Positions 1 through 8,796 of a DNA stretch of 64,000 nt are shown here, one piece after another. Each line of letters opens with the position of its first letter. Position 1 is the stretch's first letter. Under the pieces are notes generated by a model, which was not told the DNA's origin, did no database searches, and saw only the letters and a program-made list of their open reading frames with translations. Both the position numbers and the translations under genes were made by a program. This DNA is from an uncultured Lachnospiraceae bacterium (lineage in GTDB: Bacteria; Bacillota; Clostridia; Lachnospirales; Lachnospiraceae), in NCBI GenBank assembly GCA_910576815.1, contig CAJTKA010000012.1, positions 16,676 through 80,675 of the forward strand, read 5' to 3'.

Positions 1-46
1 GCGCGACGGCATCTTTTTCGTCGTCACAGATAGCAATTCGTACCAA
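1..46 (-). CDS. Response regulator N-terminus (partial, cut by window edge)
   Basis: Only the first 15 or so codons are inside the window. On the minus strand they read LVRIAICDDEKDAVA, the first beta strand and acidic pocket (CDDE) of a CheY-like receiver domain, the usual start of LytTR-type response regulators. I place the start at a TTG at 46 because GAGGTG sits 7 bases upstream; a GTG at 55 is the alternative. It lies about 215 bases beyond the end of the ABC exporter pair and on the same strand, so it may belong to a second two-component system. The output domain is not visible. Confidence 0.55.
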   Translation of the reverse strand, partial: MVRIAICDDEKDAVA

Positions 47-260
47 CGCTGTCACCTCATTGCAAAATATATTTTCTCATCAGAGTATCATATGCCCCTT
101 GGCGATTCCAAACGCATTCCTTTTTATCCCAATTCCTTCTAATCGCATTCTAGCAAACTATTTACGAAAGCGCAATTCCCTAAAACAGATCATATTAAGC
201 AAACGCTATCCTCCAAGCATCGGTACAGACCTGCCTCTAAAACACGATTCCCCACCCTCT

Positions 261-2084
261 CTATTGATAATACTGCGCCTGCGCATTCCACAGCTGTCGG
301 TACAATCCCTCCTGTCCCTCCAATTCTTCATGCGCCCCGTGCTGGACCACTTTTCCCTCGTCAAAGACCAGAATGTCCTCGCAGAACCTGCAGGAAGCCA
401 GACGGTGGGAAATATAGATTGCCGTCTTTTTCCCCACCATTTTATCAAACCCCGCAAAGACTTGCGCCTCCGCTTCGGGATCCAGCGCTGCCGTCGGCTC
501 GTCCATGATCACAAAGGCAGCATCCTTGTAGACCGCTCTCGCGATTGCCAATTTCTGTTTCTCGCCGCCCGAAAAGGCGACGCCCCGCTCATCATACTCC
601 TTTCCCACACAAGTGCGAAGGCCGTCCGTAAGCGTCTCAAGCCGCTCATCAAGCCCCGCTTTTTTCATGGCAGTAACGACCCGCTCCTCATCCGCCTCGC
701 TTCCCGCCGCCACATTTTCGCCGACCTCAAAGGCAAAGATCTGAAAGTCCTGAAACACCAAGGCAAAGAGCGCGCAGTAATCTTTATAATCATATTTTCT
801 GATATCAATACCGTTCAACTTGATGCAGCCTTCTGTCACATCATACAGGCGGCATAAGAGCTTGATGAACGTTGTCTTTCCCGAACCGTTCTTCCCCACG
901 ATCGCCATCTTCTCCCCGATGACAAACTTGAGATTCAGATTTTTGATCACATAGATATCGGAGCCCGGATATTTAAAGGACACATTGACAAATTCCACGG
1001 AGAAGCGATCATCACGCCGCTTTTCCACGGGGATCGTCCCCTCGTATTTTCGCTTTCCCAGCTCAATAAATGATCTGTAATCCTCCGCATACATGGCGGC
1101 TGACTTTAAGTGGCCAATCATCACGGATAAATGATTGATTGCATAGATAAATTGTTCCATGCCGGACGCATAAGTGACCACATTGCCCAGCGTGATCACC
1201 CCTGCGTAAGCCCGTAAACCGACAAACAGATAAATAAACAAACTGCTCATACCAAAGCTCAGCTGCTGCAGATAATTCCTGCGCACATAGATCCTGTTCT
1301 GCTGCTTCTCGTTCTCATGAATCGAGTCAAAGAGCGCCTCCACCTCCTGATGAATCACCTGTTCAAAATGCATCACCCTGATATCCTTCTGCGGCTCGAC
1401 GCCTGCCAGCAGATCTAGATAATACATTTTTTGAGTATAGGCTGCGGAATTATCATAATACTTCTGCATGGCCTTTCGCGTCCCTCCGACACTGATCCTG
1501 CAGCCGGCCCAGGCTAACAGCCCTAATCCAACAAGCAGGAAAACGGAACACCATGCAGAACTGATCCGGGTAATTTCTCCCCCGGAAACTGCCTGAAACA
1601 TGGGCGCCACGATGCCGATCGAAATGATGATGGACACCCCGTTTTTCACCGTAGAATATATTACCATCATCAGCCAGCCGCCTATCCCGTAAAAGGATCT
1701 TTGAAAAGAGCGGTACCTGATATCTCTGGCGTTTGCATCTTCCAGATATTCATAATCCATCGTCAGCGCTTTTTGATTTAGGTCTCTGCTGGCAAATTCT
1801 TTCGGGAAATTCTCCAATTTCTTTTTTAAGCTCTCTCTGAGACGACTCTGCAGTGCTTCTAAGGCAAACTTGGCTCCGATCGCTGCCCCGATCATCCATA
1901 GCATATTTTTCAAAGACTTACCGCTTAAAGCGGCATCTATGATCATTCCCAAGAGAATCACAAAAAGATAGCGGTCAACGGCTTCCAGAACGGCGCCTGC
2001 CACGCCGATATAAAAGGTTTTCTTTTCCTGCCGGTAAACGGCCTTGAATAAAAACCACAGATTTTCAAAGTCCTTCTTCTTCAT
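261..2084 (-). CDS. ABC exporter half-transporter (TMD-NBD), partner B
   Basis: A 607-residue fused permease and ATPase subunit of the ABC exporter type, expected to move a peptide, lipid or drug outward across the cytoplasmic membrane. The first 330 residues hold the membrane segments. The ATPase domain has Walker A GKNGSGKT (about 397-404), signature FSGGE (504-508), Walker B with catalytic Glu in MDEP (about 528) and the H-loop ISHR (about 560), so the site looks competent. Its ATG overlaps the TGA of the upstream half-transporter by one base (TGATG). The pair is therefore probably translationally coupled and forms a heterodimer. The LytTR/GHKL pair upstream suggests signal-dependent expression. 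The substrate is unknown; no peptide precursor gene was seen nearby. Confidence 0.9.
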   Translation of the reverse strand: MKKKDFENLWFLFKAVYRQEKKTFYIGVAGAVLEAVDRYLFVILLGMIIDAALSGKSLKNMLWMIGAAIGAKFALEALQSRLRESLKKKLENFPKEFASRDLNQKALTMDYEYLEDANARDIRYRSFQRSFYGIGGWLMMVIYSTVKNGVSIIISIGIVAPMFQAVSGGEITRISSAWCSVFLLVGLGLLAWAGCRISVGGTRKAMQKYYDNSAAYTQKMYYLDLLAGVEPQKDIRVMHFEQVIHQEVEALFDSIHENEKQQNRIYVRRNYLQQLSFGMSSLFIYLFVGLRAYAGVITLGNVVTYASGMEQFIYAINHLSVMIGHLKSAAMYAEDYRSFIELGKRKYEGTIPVEKRRDDRFSVEFVNVSFKYPGSDIYVIKNLNLKFVIGEKMAIVGKNGSGKTTFIKLLCRLYDVTEGCIKLNGIDIRKYDYKDYCALFALVFQDFQIFAFEVGENVAAGSEADEERVVTAMKKAGLDERLETLTDGLRTCVGKEYDERGVAFSGGEKQKLAIARAVYKDAAFVIMDEPTAALDPEAEAQVFAGFDKMVGKKTAIYISHRLASCRFCEDILVFDEGKVVQHGAHEELEGQEGLYRQLWNAQAQYYQ

Positions 2085-3880
2085 CAGCCTGCCTCCCCTT
2101 CCCGATAATATTGACTCTGCATCTCAAAAAGCGCAGCATAGCGGCCATTCTTTTCGATCAGCTCCTCATGCGTGCCCTCCTCTATGATGTGGGTCCCCTC
2201 TAAGAGCGCGATCCTGTCGCAGAATCTGGTACTGGATAAACGATGGGAAATAAAAATCACCGTGCGGTTTTTCGCCGCTTCCCCGTACCGTAGATACAAT
2301 TCGTTTTCCGCAATCGGATCGAGCGCTGCCGTCGGCTCGTCCAAAATAAGCAGTGGTGCCTCCTTATACAAGGCTCTGGCAAACAGCAGTTTCTGCTTTT
2401 CCCCGCCGGAAACATCCGTCGCATCCTCATTGACCTCACGTACCATCTTCGTCTCCCCGCCCCGTGAAAGGCTCTGATAACGCTTATCAAAACCCGACAG
2501 CTTCAAAACATGGGAAAGCCGCTCCTTATCCGCCTGCGTCCGCACCTCCCCGGTCAGATTTTCATCGACCGACACCGGAAAGAGCATGGAATCCTGAAAC
2601 AGCGCGGATACCAGTTTCAGATACGCGTCCCTGTCATAGTCTCTTTGCGGTATACCGTTGACAAAAATCTCTCCCTTAGTCGGTTTGTAAAAGCCGCATA
2701 AGAGCTTGACAAAGGTAGTCTTGCCCGCGCCGTTTAGGCCAATCAGAGCAAGCTTTTCATTGGAACGGATCGTCAGATTGATATCGCTTAACACATCGGT
2801 ATCCGCATCGGGATAGCGGAACGAAACATCCTTGAAAATAATCTCCACGCCCTTCGTCCTATCCGTATCGAAAACCTTCCCCTCCGCTTTTTCCGGCAGA
2901 TCGAGCAGTTTTCTGATATAGGTAATAAAGGCATGGATATTATTGAGACTTTGCACCTGACCGATCAGGGTGGAAAAATTGGTCAAAAAAGTCCGTACCA
3001 CTCCCACGGAAAAGACAAACGCAGAGACAGACATCCGCCCTTCCGCCAGCAGATACACAAGATAACCGTAAGAAAGCAGCTCCGCGGCAAATCCCAGCCC
3101 CAGCTCTTTGAATCTCCGCAAAAAATACTGCGTATGGATCTTCCCGTAAATGCGATCCATACCGCTAACGGCATCGTCATACTTACGCAGGAACCAGTCC
3201 TGCATCTGATACATACGGATATCTTTGCCGTCGCTTCTCTCCATCGCGTGAAGGTTGATATAGGCTGCCGCCTTGGTATGTCTGCTAAGCTCCTCATGAT
3301 ACTTCCCATGGATGTCCCTTGTCTGCTTCAGTAAAAATGCATTGACCCCTATCGTGACGATCAGCACCAGCACTAAAATGCCATTGACCCTGCAAAGCAG
3401 AAATCCGTAAAAAACAGAGCTGAGAACGGAAACGATCAGTACCGGCATGGAGGTCACGGACCAGCGGATTGCAAACTCATTGCGCAGCGTCCCCCAGACA
3501 TTCCCCACCAGCTTCTGCACCTCTTTGCTCTCCAGCAGATCATAGTCGATCTTCATCGTCTTCTCAAAGGCCAGCTTATCATAATACAGCGTCAGCGATA
3601 AGCCGTTGCGATATAAATACTGTGTCATGGCAGTATCTGCCACATTGCTGAGTAACAACCCTACAGAAACAGTGATAATGCTCGCCATCAAAACCGAAAG
3701 CGAGACGCCGTTCTGCAATTCAGAGACAATCAGCGAAGGCAGCCAGATCCCCAGAAATGTCGCCGCCATATTCGGTATCACATCCAGAAACTGGAAGTAG
3801 CAGACCCACTGATTCCACTGTCTTGCACTATTCAAATGAAACAGGATATTTCCGCTCAACGAATATTTCCTACTGTTCAT
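2084..3880 (-). CDS. ABC exporter half-transporter (TMD-NBD), partner A
   Basis: A 598-residue ABC exporter half-transporter: membrane domain over residues 1-330, then an ATPase domain with Walker A GLNGAGKT (381-388), signature SGGEK (about 491), Walker B LILDEP (about 511-516) and H-loop FISHR (about 545). It is the first gene of the exporter pair and follows the histidine kinase gene by about 130 bases on the same strand. Both NBDs in the pair keep the catalytic Glu, so neither looks like a degenerate-site subunit. A second heterodimeric exporter pair occurs at 25754-29418 but belongs to a different subgroup (DEPSSALD instead of DEPTAALD). Confidence 0.9.
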   Translation of the reverse strand: MNSRKYSLSGNILFHLNSARQWNQWVCYFQFLDVIPNMAATFLGIWLPSLIVSELQNGVSLSVLMASIITVSVGLLLSNVADTAMTQYLYRNGLSLTLYYDKLAFEKTMKIDYDLLESKEVQKLVGNVWGTLRNEFAIRWSVTSMPVLIVSVLSSVFYGFLLCRVNGILVLVLIVTIGVNAFLLKQTRDIHGKYHEELSRHTKAAAYINLHAMERSDGKDIRMYQMQDWFLRKYDDAVSGMDRIYGKIHTQYFLRRFKELGLGFAAELLSYGYLVYLLAEGRMSVSAFVFSVGVVRTFLTNFSTLIGQVQSLNNIHAFITYIRKLLDLPEKAEGKVFDTDRTKGVEIIFKDVSFRYPDADTDVLSDINLTIRSNEKLALIGLNGAGKTTFVKLLCGFYKPTKGEIFVNGIPQRDYDRDAYLKLVSALFQDSMLFPVSVDENLTGEVRTQADKERLSHVLKLSGFDKRYQSLSRGGETKMVREVNEDATDVSGGEKQKLLFARALYKEAPLLILDEPTAALDPIAENELYLRYGEAAKNRTVIFISHRLSSTRFCDRIALLEGTHIIEEGTHEELIEKNGRYAALFEMQSQYYREGEAG

Positions 3881-4009
3881 ACGTTACCTCACTTCTTTTC
3901 ACTAACGTTTGCCAATTGCAAATCCATATTATTACAAGCGCGAAACAAAAAATGCAATTCTGCACGAACGGTATCCCCACGCGCATGAATTGCATTCTCC
4001 CATCACTTA

Positions 4010-4747
4010 TCACGCTATTAGCGGCAGCATGACCTCCGTTGCAAATACGCCCTCCTCATTCTGCCTATTGATAAATCCCCCATATTTCGAGGCGATCCTG
4101 TCGATGCGGATCAGCCCGAACCCGTGCAGGCCCGCCTTGGTCGAAAGATACTGTAATCCTTTTCTTTTCGCTCTCCCTTCCATGGAATTGGTGACGGAAA
4201 TGTAGAGCTGTTTTTTGACGATATCGATATAGATTCGGATAAACCGCTCGTCCTTATTGACGACCTGCGCACAAGCTTCCATGGCATTATCCAAAAGGTT
4301 CCCAATCAGGACCGACAAATCGATCCCGGAAAAGGGTACATCCTGCGGTACGACCGCCGTTGCGTCCACCTGAATCTCCTTCTCCCTGATCATCGTGAGC
4401 TTACTGTTTAAAATGGCATCCACCATCACATTGCCGGTCTTGATCACGGTATCCACAGTGCTCAGATCGTCGTTTAACATCGTCAAATACTGCTTTGCTT
4501 CCTCATAACGCGCAAATTCCATATGCGCCTTCAGCACCTGAATGTGATTGTGGTAATCATGCCGCCAGCCACGCATTTTGCGGTACATCGTCTCGACCTC
4601 GGCATAGTGCCTGTCCACTAATTCATTTTGAAAACGGCTGATTTTCCGATCCACATACCAAGGCATCCAAAACAACCACAGCGCGACGTTAACCAAAACG
4701 ACCATCGCCAGGCCCACAGCAATTGCCAACCCCATAACTTTCTCCAT
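4010..4747 (-). CDS. Short GHKL sensor histidine kinase (LytS/AgrC type)
   Basis: A 245-residue kinase with one N-terminal membrane helix (about residues 5-30), a dimerisation/phosphoacceptor segment with RHDYHNH (His63 the likely phosphorylated residue) and a GHKL ATPase domain with N-box NLLDNAMEAC (about 150-159) and a glycine-containing GLHGFGL box. AgrC-like kinases usually have five to seven membrane helices before this core and exceed 400 residues. Here the sensor is reduced to a single helix, so signal input must come from that helix, a partner protein or the cytoplasm. It follows the response regulator by 26 bases. The Shine-Dalgarno match at this start is weak. Confidence 0.85.
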   Translation of the reverse strand: MEKVMGLAIAVGLAMVVLVNVALWLFWMPWYVDRKISRFQNELVDRHYAEVETMYRKMRGWRHDYHNHIQVLKAHMEFARYEEAKQYLTMLNDDLSTVDTVIKTGNVMVDAILNSKLTMIREKEIQVDATAVVPQDVPFSGIDLSVLIGNLLDNAMEACAQVVNKDERFIRIYIDIVKKQLYISVTNSMEGRAKRKGLQYLSTKAGLHGFGLIRIDRIASKYGGFINRQNEEGVFATEVMLPLIA

Positions 4748-4773
4748 TTCTACACAAATTTATTTCTCAGTCT

Positions 4774-5484
4774 TCAACCTTGTCTGTCCTTATAATAGCG
4801 CACAAACGCAGCCTGTACGCTTTTCATGCGGCTTCTGGCAATCGGCAGTCTTTCGCCGTGATCCTGGATCAGCTCGGCGCCTCGGATGGCGGAAACATAC
4901 CGCAGATTCACCAGATAGGCCCTGTGGCATTTGACTGCTTCCTCCGTTGAAAGCAGCTTTTCAATCTCCCCAAAGGATTCCCTTACCGAAACTACCTCGT
5001 CCGCCGTGTGCAGGATACTGCCGTGTCCGTCCGCTTCCACATAAAAAATAGCAGAAAGCGGAAACCGCCGCACCTCATTGCCCGCATTGACAATAAGGCA
5101 TATTTGACTTTCTTCCCGCTCTCCCAGCTTATCAAGAACCTGAAACAGTTTCTCTTTCTGTACCGGTTTGAGCAGATAATGAAGCGCCGCTACGTCATAG
5201 CCATACTGCATATACTCGTCATATCCGGTAACGAATAGAATGGGAATATCCCCATCCTGCAAACGGATCTTTTTTGCCAGCTCTAAACCGCTGATCCCGC
5301 CCATCTCGATGTCAAGAACGAGCAGCGCGTAATCCTTATCATCCTCCCACGAAAAAAGGAAGGCTTCGCTGCTTGCAAAGCAGGCAAATTCTACCAATTC
5401 CTTCTTCGCCTCTGCCCATTCTCTGATATACTTGACAAGAATCTCCTGTTCGTCCGCCTCGTCATCCACTATGGCGATTTTCAT
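4774..5484 (-). CDS. LytTR-family response regulator
   Basis: A 236-residue two-component regulator. Residues 1-120 form a receiver with acidic pocket VDDE (6-9), phosphoacceptor Asp58 in LVLDIEMGG and the conserved Lys in LLKPVQ. Residues about 135-232 match a LytTR DNA-binding domain, including KCHRAYLVNLRYV and a late RSRMK segment. It heads the run regulator, kinase, exporter A, exporter B. The obvious inference is that phosphorylation by the short GHKL kinase at 4010-4747 switches the exporter genes. A GGAGG sits 7 bases before the ATG. Confidence 0.9.
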   Translation of the reverse strand: MKIAIVDDEADEQEILVKYIREWAEAKKELVEFACFASSEAFLFSWEDDKDYALLVLDIEMGGISGLELAKKIRLQDGDIPILFVTGYDEYMQYGYDVAALHYLLKPVQKEKLFQVLDKLGEREESQICLIVNAGNEVRRFPLSAIFYVEADGHGSILHTADEVVSVRESFGEIEKLLSTEEAVKCHRAYLVNLRYVSAIRGAELIQDHGERLPIARSRMKSVQAAFVRYYKDRQG

Positions 5485-5522
5485 GCGTATCCTCCAAAAA
5501 GTTTTTTTACAAAAGCATGTGC

Positions 5523-5550
5523 GGAGAATGCCGCATTTTAGGCATTCTCC
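5523..5550. terminator. Perfect 10-bp hairpin between esterase and regulator genes
   Basis: Arms GGAGAATGCC (5523-5532) and GGCATTCTCC (5541-5550) with an 8-base loop. In the minus direction it lies after the esterase and is followed by GCACATGCTTTTG, a poor U-tract. It may act as a weak terminator or mRNA 3-prime-end stabiliser. Confidence 0.5.
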
Positions 5551-5551
5551 T

Positions 5552-5635
5552 GCGTGAGACTTAGAACTTCAAAAGCTGCTATGCTGCTTTAATGAACCAG
5601 CCCTTGCTGCGAGTGATTAGAAGTTCTTCTCACGC
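5552..5635. repeat. Long interrupted inverted repeat after the esterase stop
   Basis: The arms are GCGTGAGA + CTT + AGAACTTC (5552-5570) and GAAGTTCTTCTCACGC (5620-5635), giving 16 paired bases with one 3-base bulge and a 49-base inner region. The outer arm includes the first base of the esterase stop codon. Together with the neighbouring 10-bp hairpin it makes a two-hairpin structure. No direct copy elsewhere in the window was noticed. Confidence 0.6.
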
Positions 5636-6846
5636 TACTTAAATACGAGTTGCGCAAAATTGTAGAAGCCGAGATACCAGATCCGAAAATCATGCCCGCC
5701 CCTCAATTCCTGCCACATGTAATTTTCGCCGTCCTGAAATCTGTCGCTTAGCTGCGGAAGTTTTTTCGCCGCCGTTGACGAACTCTGATAAGCGATCGTA
5801 TCGTCGGTCCCGCAGATATTGTAAAAGTATTTGATCTCCTCGTCAGGGAACTGCCCGTCAATCTTTTTGACGACATCCGCCGCCGGATAAGAAGTCGGCG
5901 CCGCAGAGAACGCACCAAACCAGCCAATGATATCCAGACATTCGCACATCCCGATGTTGATGGTCTGCATGCCGCCCATAGACAGTCCCGCCATCGCTCT
6001 GTGTTCTCTGTTCGCCTTCATATCGTAGTCTGCTTCTCCTGCTTTGCCATAGGTCGCATAATGATTCTCGATATAAGGGATCAAATCGTTTCTAAGTTCC
6101 TTTCCAAACTCATAAAAAGAATTATAATCAGAGCTTTTATTCGCGAAATCCGCACCCGAGCGGCCATTGGGGGTCACTACGATAAAGGGCTCGATATCGC
6201 CGTTAAAAATAAGGTTGTCCATGATCATCTTGATCTGAGAGGTGTTACCCACCATACCCCACTCATTCTCGTCGCCGCCGATGCCGTGCATCAGATAGAG
6301 AACGTTATACTGTTTCGTCTCATCATAACCGTAGGGCAGATAGACATTGGCGGGTTTTTCCAACGCAGAACCGTCTCCAAAATAATCATAGCTGGGATAA
6401 GTGATATGCTCAACGGTCCCGCATTGTTTGTATCTGCGCGACGAATACTTCGTTGGAATGAGTTCGCTGATCTCGGCTGTCGGCTCTCCCGCCGTCTCCT
6501 CCGCATCCTGCGAATCGTCTGTCTCCAGTTCTACCGACGCAGTCTCCTGTTCGATTGCTTCCGCGATACCGTCTTTTCGTGCATCCTGCATATCCTCACG
6601 CTCCGTTTCCTCTATTTCTTCTGTTTCTTTTAATTCTGCCGTTTCTCTCGTTTCCGCAGTCTCGCTTTTTACTTCTGTTTCTTTATGTTTCTCATTTCCT
6701 GTCTCCGCTGCACCAGCCGCATCCGCACCATTTACCGCGTTATAAGCACTGCTGTTTACAGGCTCCGCCGTCGTGCCGCAGCCAACTGACGATCCCATAA
6801 GCGCCGCAGACAATAAAATAAAGGTGGTCCATCTCTTTCTGCTCAT
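5635..6846 (-). CDS. Secreted esterase lipoprotein (CE1 / esterase D-like)
   Basis: A 403-residue exported serine esterase. The N-terminus is a lipoprotein signal (ILLSAALMGSSVGC) with lipidated Cys23. It is followed by a low-complexity Glu/Thr/Ala-rich linker to about residue 125 that would span the cell wall. The alpha/beta-hydrolase domain carries MHGIGGDENEW (oxyanion region, about 186-196), nucleophile Ser289 in GLSMGG, an acidic candidate in GTDDT (about 346-350) and His385 in GGHDFRIW. This arrangement matches carbohydrate esterase family 1 enzymes that release feruloyl or acetyl groups from xylan. The substrate itself is an inference. A GGAGG precedes the ATG by 9 bases. Confidence 0.85.
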   Translation of the reverse strand: MSRKRWTTFILLSAALMGSSVGCGTTAEPVNSSAYNAVNGADAAGAAETGNEKHKETEVKSETAETRETAELKETEEIEETEREDMQDARKDGIAEAIEQETASVELETDDSQDAEETAGEPTAEISELIPTKYSSRRYKQCGTVEHITYPSYDYFGDGSALEKPANVYLPYGYDETKQYNVLYLMHGIGGDENEWGMVGNTSQIKMIMDNLIFNGDIEPFIVVTPNGRSGADFANKSSDYNSFYEFGKELRNDLIPYIENHYATYGKAGEADYDMKANREHRAMAGLSMGGMQTINIGMCECLDIIGWFGAFSAAPTSYPAADVVKKIDGQFPDEEIKYFYNICGTDDTIAYQSSSTAAKKLPQLSDRFQDGENYMWQELRGGHDFRIWYLGFYNFAQLVFK

Positions 6847-6941
6847 GACGTGCTTCCTCCATTCCTCGTTTGAATCACGCTCAAATTATAGCAGAAAAGA
6901 ACCACCTTTACAATCCCGCGTTCCCGCGCATTGCCTGTCCT

Positions 6942-7898
6942 TTATTCAGACTTATAAAACAGGATGCCCGCAAAAACCATGAGCGGAATCCCCGCCAGCA
7001 CGCCAATTGGCGCAGGTCCCAGCAGAATCAGAGAACCGGTATTGGCCAGACAGACTGCGCCCGGGACCGTAGCCGCCGCATTGATCGCACCGTGGAAAAT
7101 TGCCGGCACCCAAATCAGCCCGCTTTTCTCATACAGCCAGTCGCAGGCAATTCCCGCCGCGATCGTGAAAATACAAAACAGCAGCATCCCGACAATGGGA
7201 AAACCGATATAATCCGTCCCGTACTCATAACCGATCAGCGCCATGAGCGGCCAGTGCCAAATTCCCCAGATCACGCCGCCGATCAACCGGCCCTTCTTTT
7301 TGCCGTATTTCGTCTTTAACTGCGGATAGAGAAAGCCCCGCCATCCTGCTTCTTCTCCGACCGCCGGAATCATATTGATAAACGGCGCATAAGTCAGGCA
7401 GCTGACGACAGAAATCAAAATATACTGCGCATAGGAGATTCCCTGTGCTTCCAGCTGCGAAAGCGCTGCCTCTCCGCCAATGCTTATCAGATACGCGCCG
7501 CTCACATCAAAATGTCCCGGAAAGACGGCGAAATAGATGGCGGCACCAAGCGCAGTCAGGATCGCCGGAAAAAACCAGGCCATCAAAAGCGGTTTCAACC
7601 TTCCTTTGATATGCGGTTTCCAGCCCATTCCCGCGAGTCGGTTCCCGGAAAGCAGCACGCCAAGCATCGGCACAAACATCATCAGCGCCATGAGCATTTG
7701 CGCCATCATCTGCCCGATGACGGAAAGCCCGCCGCGATAGAGCAGGGCCACGCCAGCCTGCATCAACCATGCAATGCCAAAGGTCCACAACAGATACCGT
7801 CTTGTCTTTGCCCTATCATATTCTACCTGCTCCTGCTTCCTTTCTACTCTATCCATTTCTGCCTTATCCATGATTTCCTCCATAGACTTATTTTTCAA
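6942..7898 (-). CDS. CPBP-family intramembrane glutamic protease
   Basis: A multi-spanning membrane protein of about 318 residues with all hallmarks of the CPBP (Abi/Rce1-like) family: GEEAGWRG (paired Glu plus Arg), IWGIWHWP (second motif with His) and IFHGAINAA (third motif with His and Asn). Such proteins cleave within membranes or process prenylated or peptide substrates. I start it at TTG 7898, two bases after the MerR stop, because GAGGAGG lies 7 bases upstream; in-frame ATGs at 7883 and 7871 are alternatives. Tight coupling to a MerR regulator that itself contains membrane helices suggests the regulator could be the protease's substrate (inference). Confidence 0.85.
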   Translation of the reverse strand: MKNKSMEEIMDKAEMDRVERKQEQVEYDRAKTRRYLLWTFGIAWLMQAGVALLYRGGLSVIGQMMAQMLMALMMFVPMLGVLLSGNRLAGMGWKPHIKGRLKPLLMAWFFPAILTALGAAIYFAVFPGHFDVSGAYLISIGGEAALSQLEAQGISYAQYILISVVSCLTYAPFINMIPAVGEEAGWRGFLYPQLKTKYGKKKGRLIGGVIWGIWHWPLMALIGYEYGTDYIGFPIVGMLLFCIFTIAAGIACDWLYEKSGLIWVPAIFHGAINAAATVPGAVCLANTGSLILLGPAPIGVLAGIPLMVFAGILFYKSE

Positions 7899-7900
7899 TC

Positions 7901-8623
7901 TTATGCCTCCTCTCTCGCCACCTCTACGCAGAACCCGTGATGACCGCAGTCGGTACAGGTCAGTTTTCTGGTCACAGGCGTATGTTTTGCCCATAAGGCT
8001 TCTTTGAATGTCGGCTTAAAAACACTGTGACACTGCGGACAGATATAGGCAACATGGTTAAAATAATACTTTGAGAGCAGATACGCGCATGGCATAAAAA
8101 CAACCACCCAAAACGCAAACAGCTGCCACAAGCCTTTTGTGATCCACAGTACAATGCCTGCCCATTGCAAAATAGTAATCGGTATCCCGCCGACCAGCAG
8201 ATTCGCATGAATCCTTTTTAATTTCTTCTTATTTGACATGATATAGGCTATGTCCCCAATGGATTCGACAGAGATCGTCTCTACGCTTTTCAACTCGCGC
8301 TTTAAGGTCTTCATCTTTTCCAGTTTCTCCTGCCGCTCGCTGATTTCCCCTTTCAGATCCTGCTCCTGCTGCTCTAATAACAGCGAAATCACATTACCCG
8401 AATCTTTTTCGGAAAGAATCTGGGAAATCGCGCCAATGGAAAGCCCCAGCTCCCGCAGGAAGCAGATGATCCTCATTTTTCTCACATCACTTTCGGAGTA
8501 CAGGCGTCTGCCGCCTTCCGAAAGTTCCGATGGCACAAGGATGCCGCGGGTATCGTAATACTGAACGGTTCTCACCGTCACGTCGCACAGTTTTGCAATC
8601 TCTCCTGTCGTGTATTTGGACAC
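7901..8623 (-). CDS. Membrane-embedded MerR-family regulator with zinc ribbon
   Basis: 240 residues. 1-70: MerR winged helix (TTGEIAKLCDVTVRTVQYYD, then the wing at GGRRLYSESD). About 75-125: the coiled-coil dimer helix. About 140-190: two hydrophobic segments (LLVGGIPITILQWAGIVLW and FAFWVVVFMPCAYLLSKYYF) that look like membrane helices. 193-235: a CPQC...CTDC pattern, a likely zinc ribbon. Classical MerR proteins have a ligand pocket, not membrane helices. GTG start at 8623 with AAGGAGG 8 bases upstream. The promoter has the MerR signature 19-bp spacer filled by a palindrome, so autoregulation is likely. The gene runs straight into the CPBP protease gene. Confidence 0.88.
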   Translation of the reverse strand: MSKYTTGEIAKLCDVTVRTVQYYDTRGILVPSELSEGGRRLYSESDVRKMRIICFLRELGLSIGAISQILSEKDSGNVISLLLEQQEQDLKGEISERQEKLEKMKTLKRELKSVETISVESIGDIAYIMSNKKKLKRIHANLLVGGIPITILQWAGIVLWITKGLWQLFAFWVVVFMPCAYLLSKYYFNHVAYICPQCHSVFKPTFKEALWAKHTPVTRKLTCTDCGHHGFCVEVAREEA

Positions 8624-8646
8624 AGCTTTTCACCTCCTTCACGCCA

Positions 8647-8694
8647 AGAATAGCTTATGACGCAGCGTCACAAGCAACCCCTGACGCAGGGTCA
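8647..8694 (-). promoter_or_regulatory. MerR-type promoter with two palindromic operators
   Basis: On the minus strand, -35 TTGCTT (8672-8677) and -10 TATTCT (8647-8652) are separated by 19 bp, the elongated spacer typical of MerR-activated promoters. The spacer contains the perfect palindrome TGACGCTGCGTCA (8658-8670). A second near-identical copy, TGACCCTGCGTCA (8682-8694), lies 24 bp upstream. Confidence 0.8.
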
Positions 8695-8741
8695 TATTAC
8701 AAAAATAACTCTATTATCCTTATTTTACCACTTTGCATAGC

Positions 8742-8773
8742 AAAAAAGAGGCTAAAGAAAAATTCTTTAGCCC
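8742..8773 (-). terminator. Rho-independent terminator of the esterase-GH43 operon
   Basis: On the minus strand the stem GGCTAAAGA/TCTTTAGCC (9 bp, 8750-8758 and 8764-8772) is followed by CTCTTTTTTG. It sits just after the GH43 stop codon. Confidence 0.85.
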
Positions 8774-8796
8774 GCTTTTGCGATTTTAAACTATTT

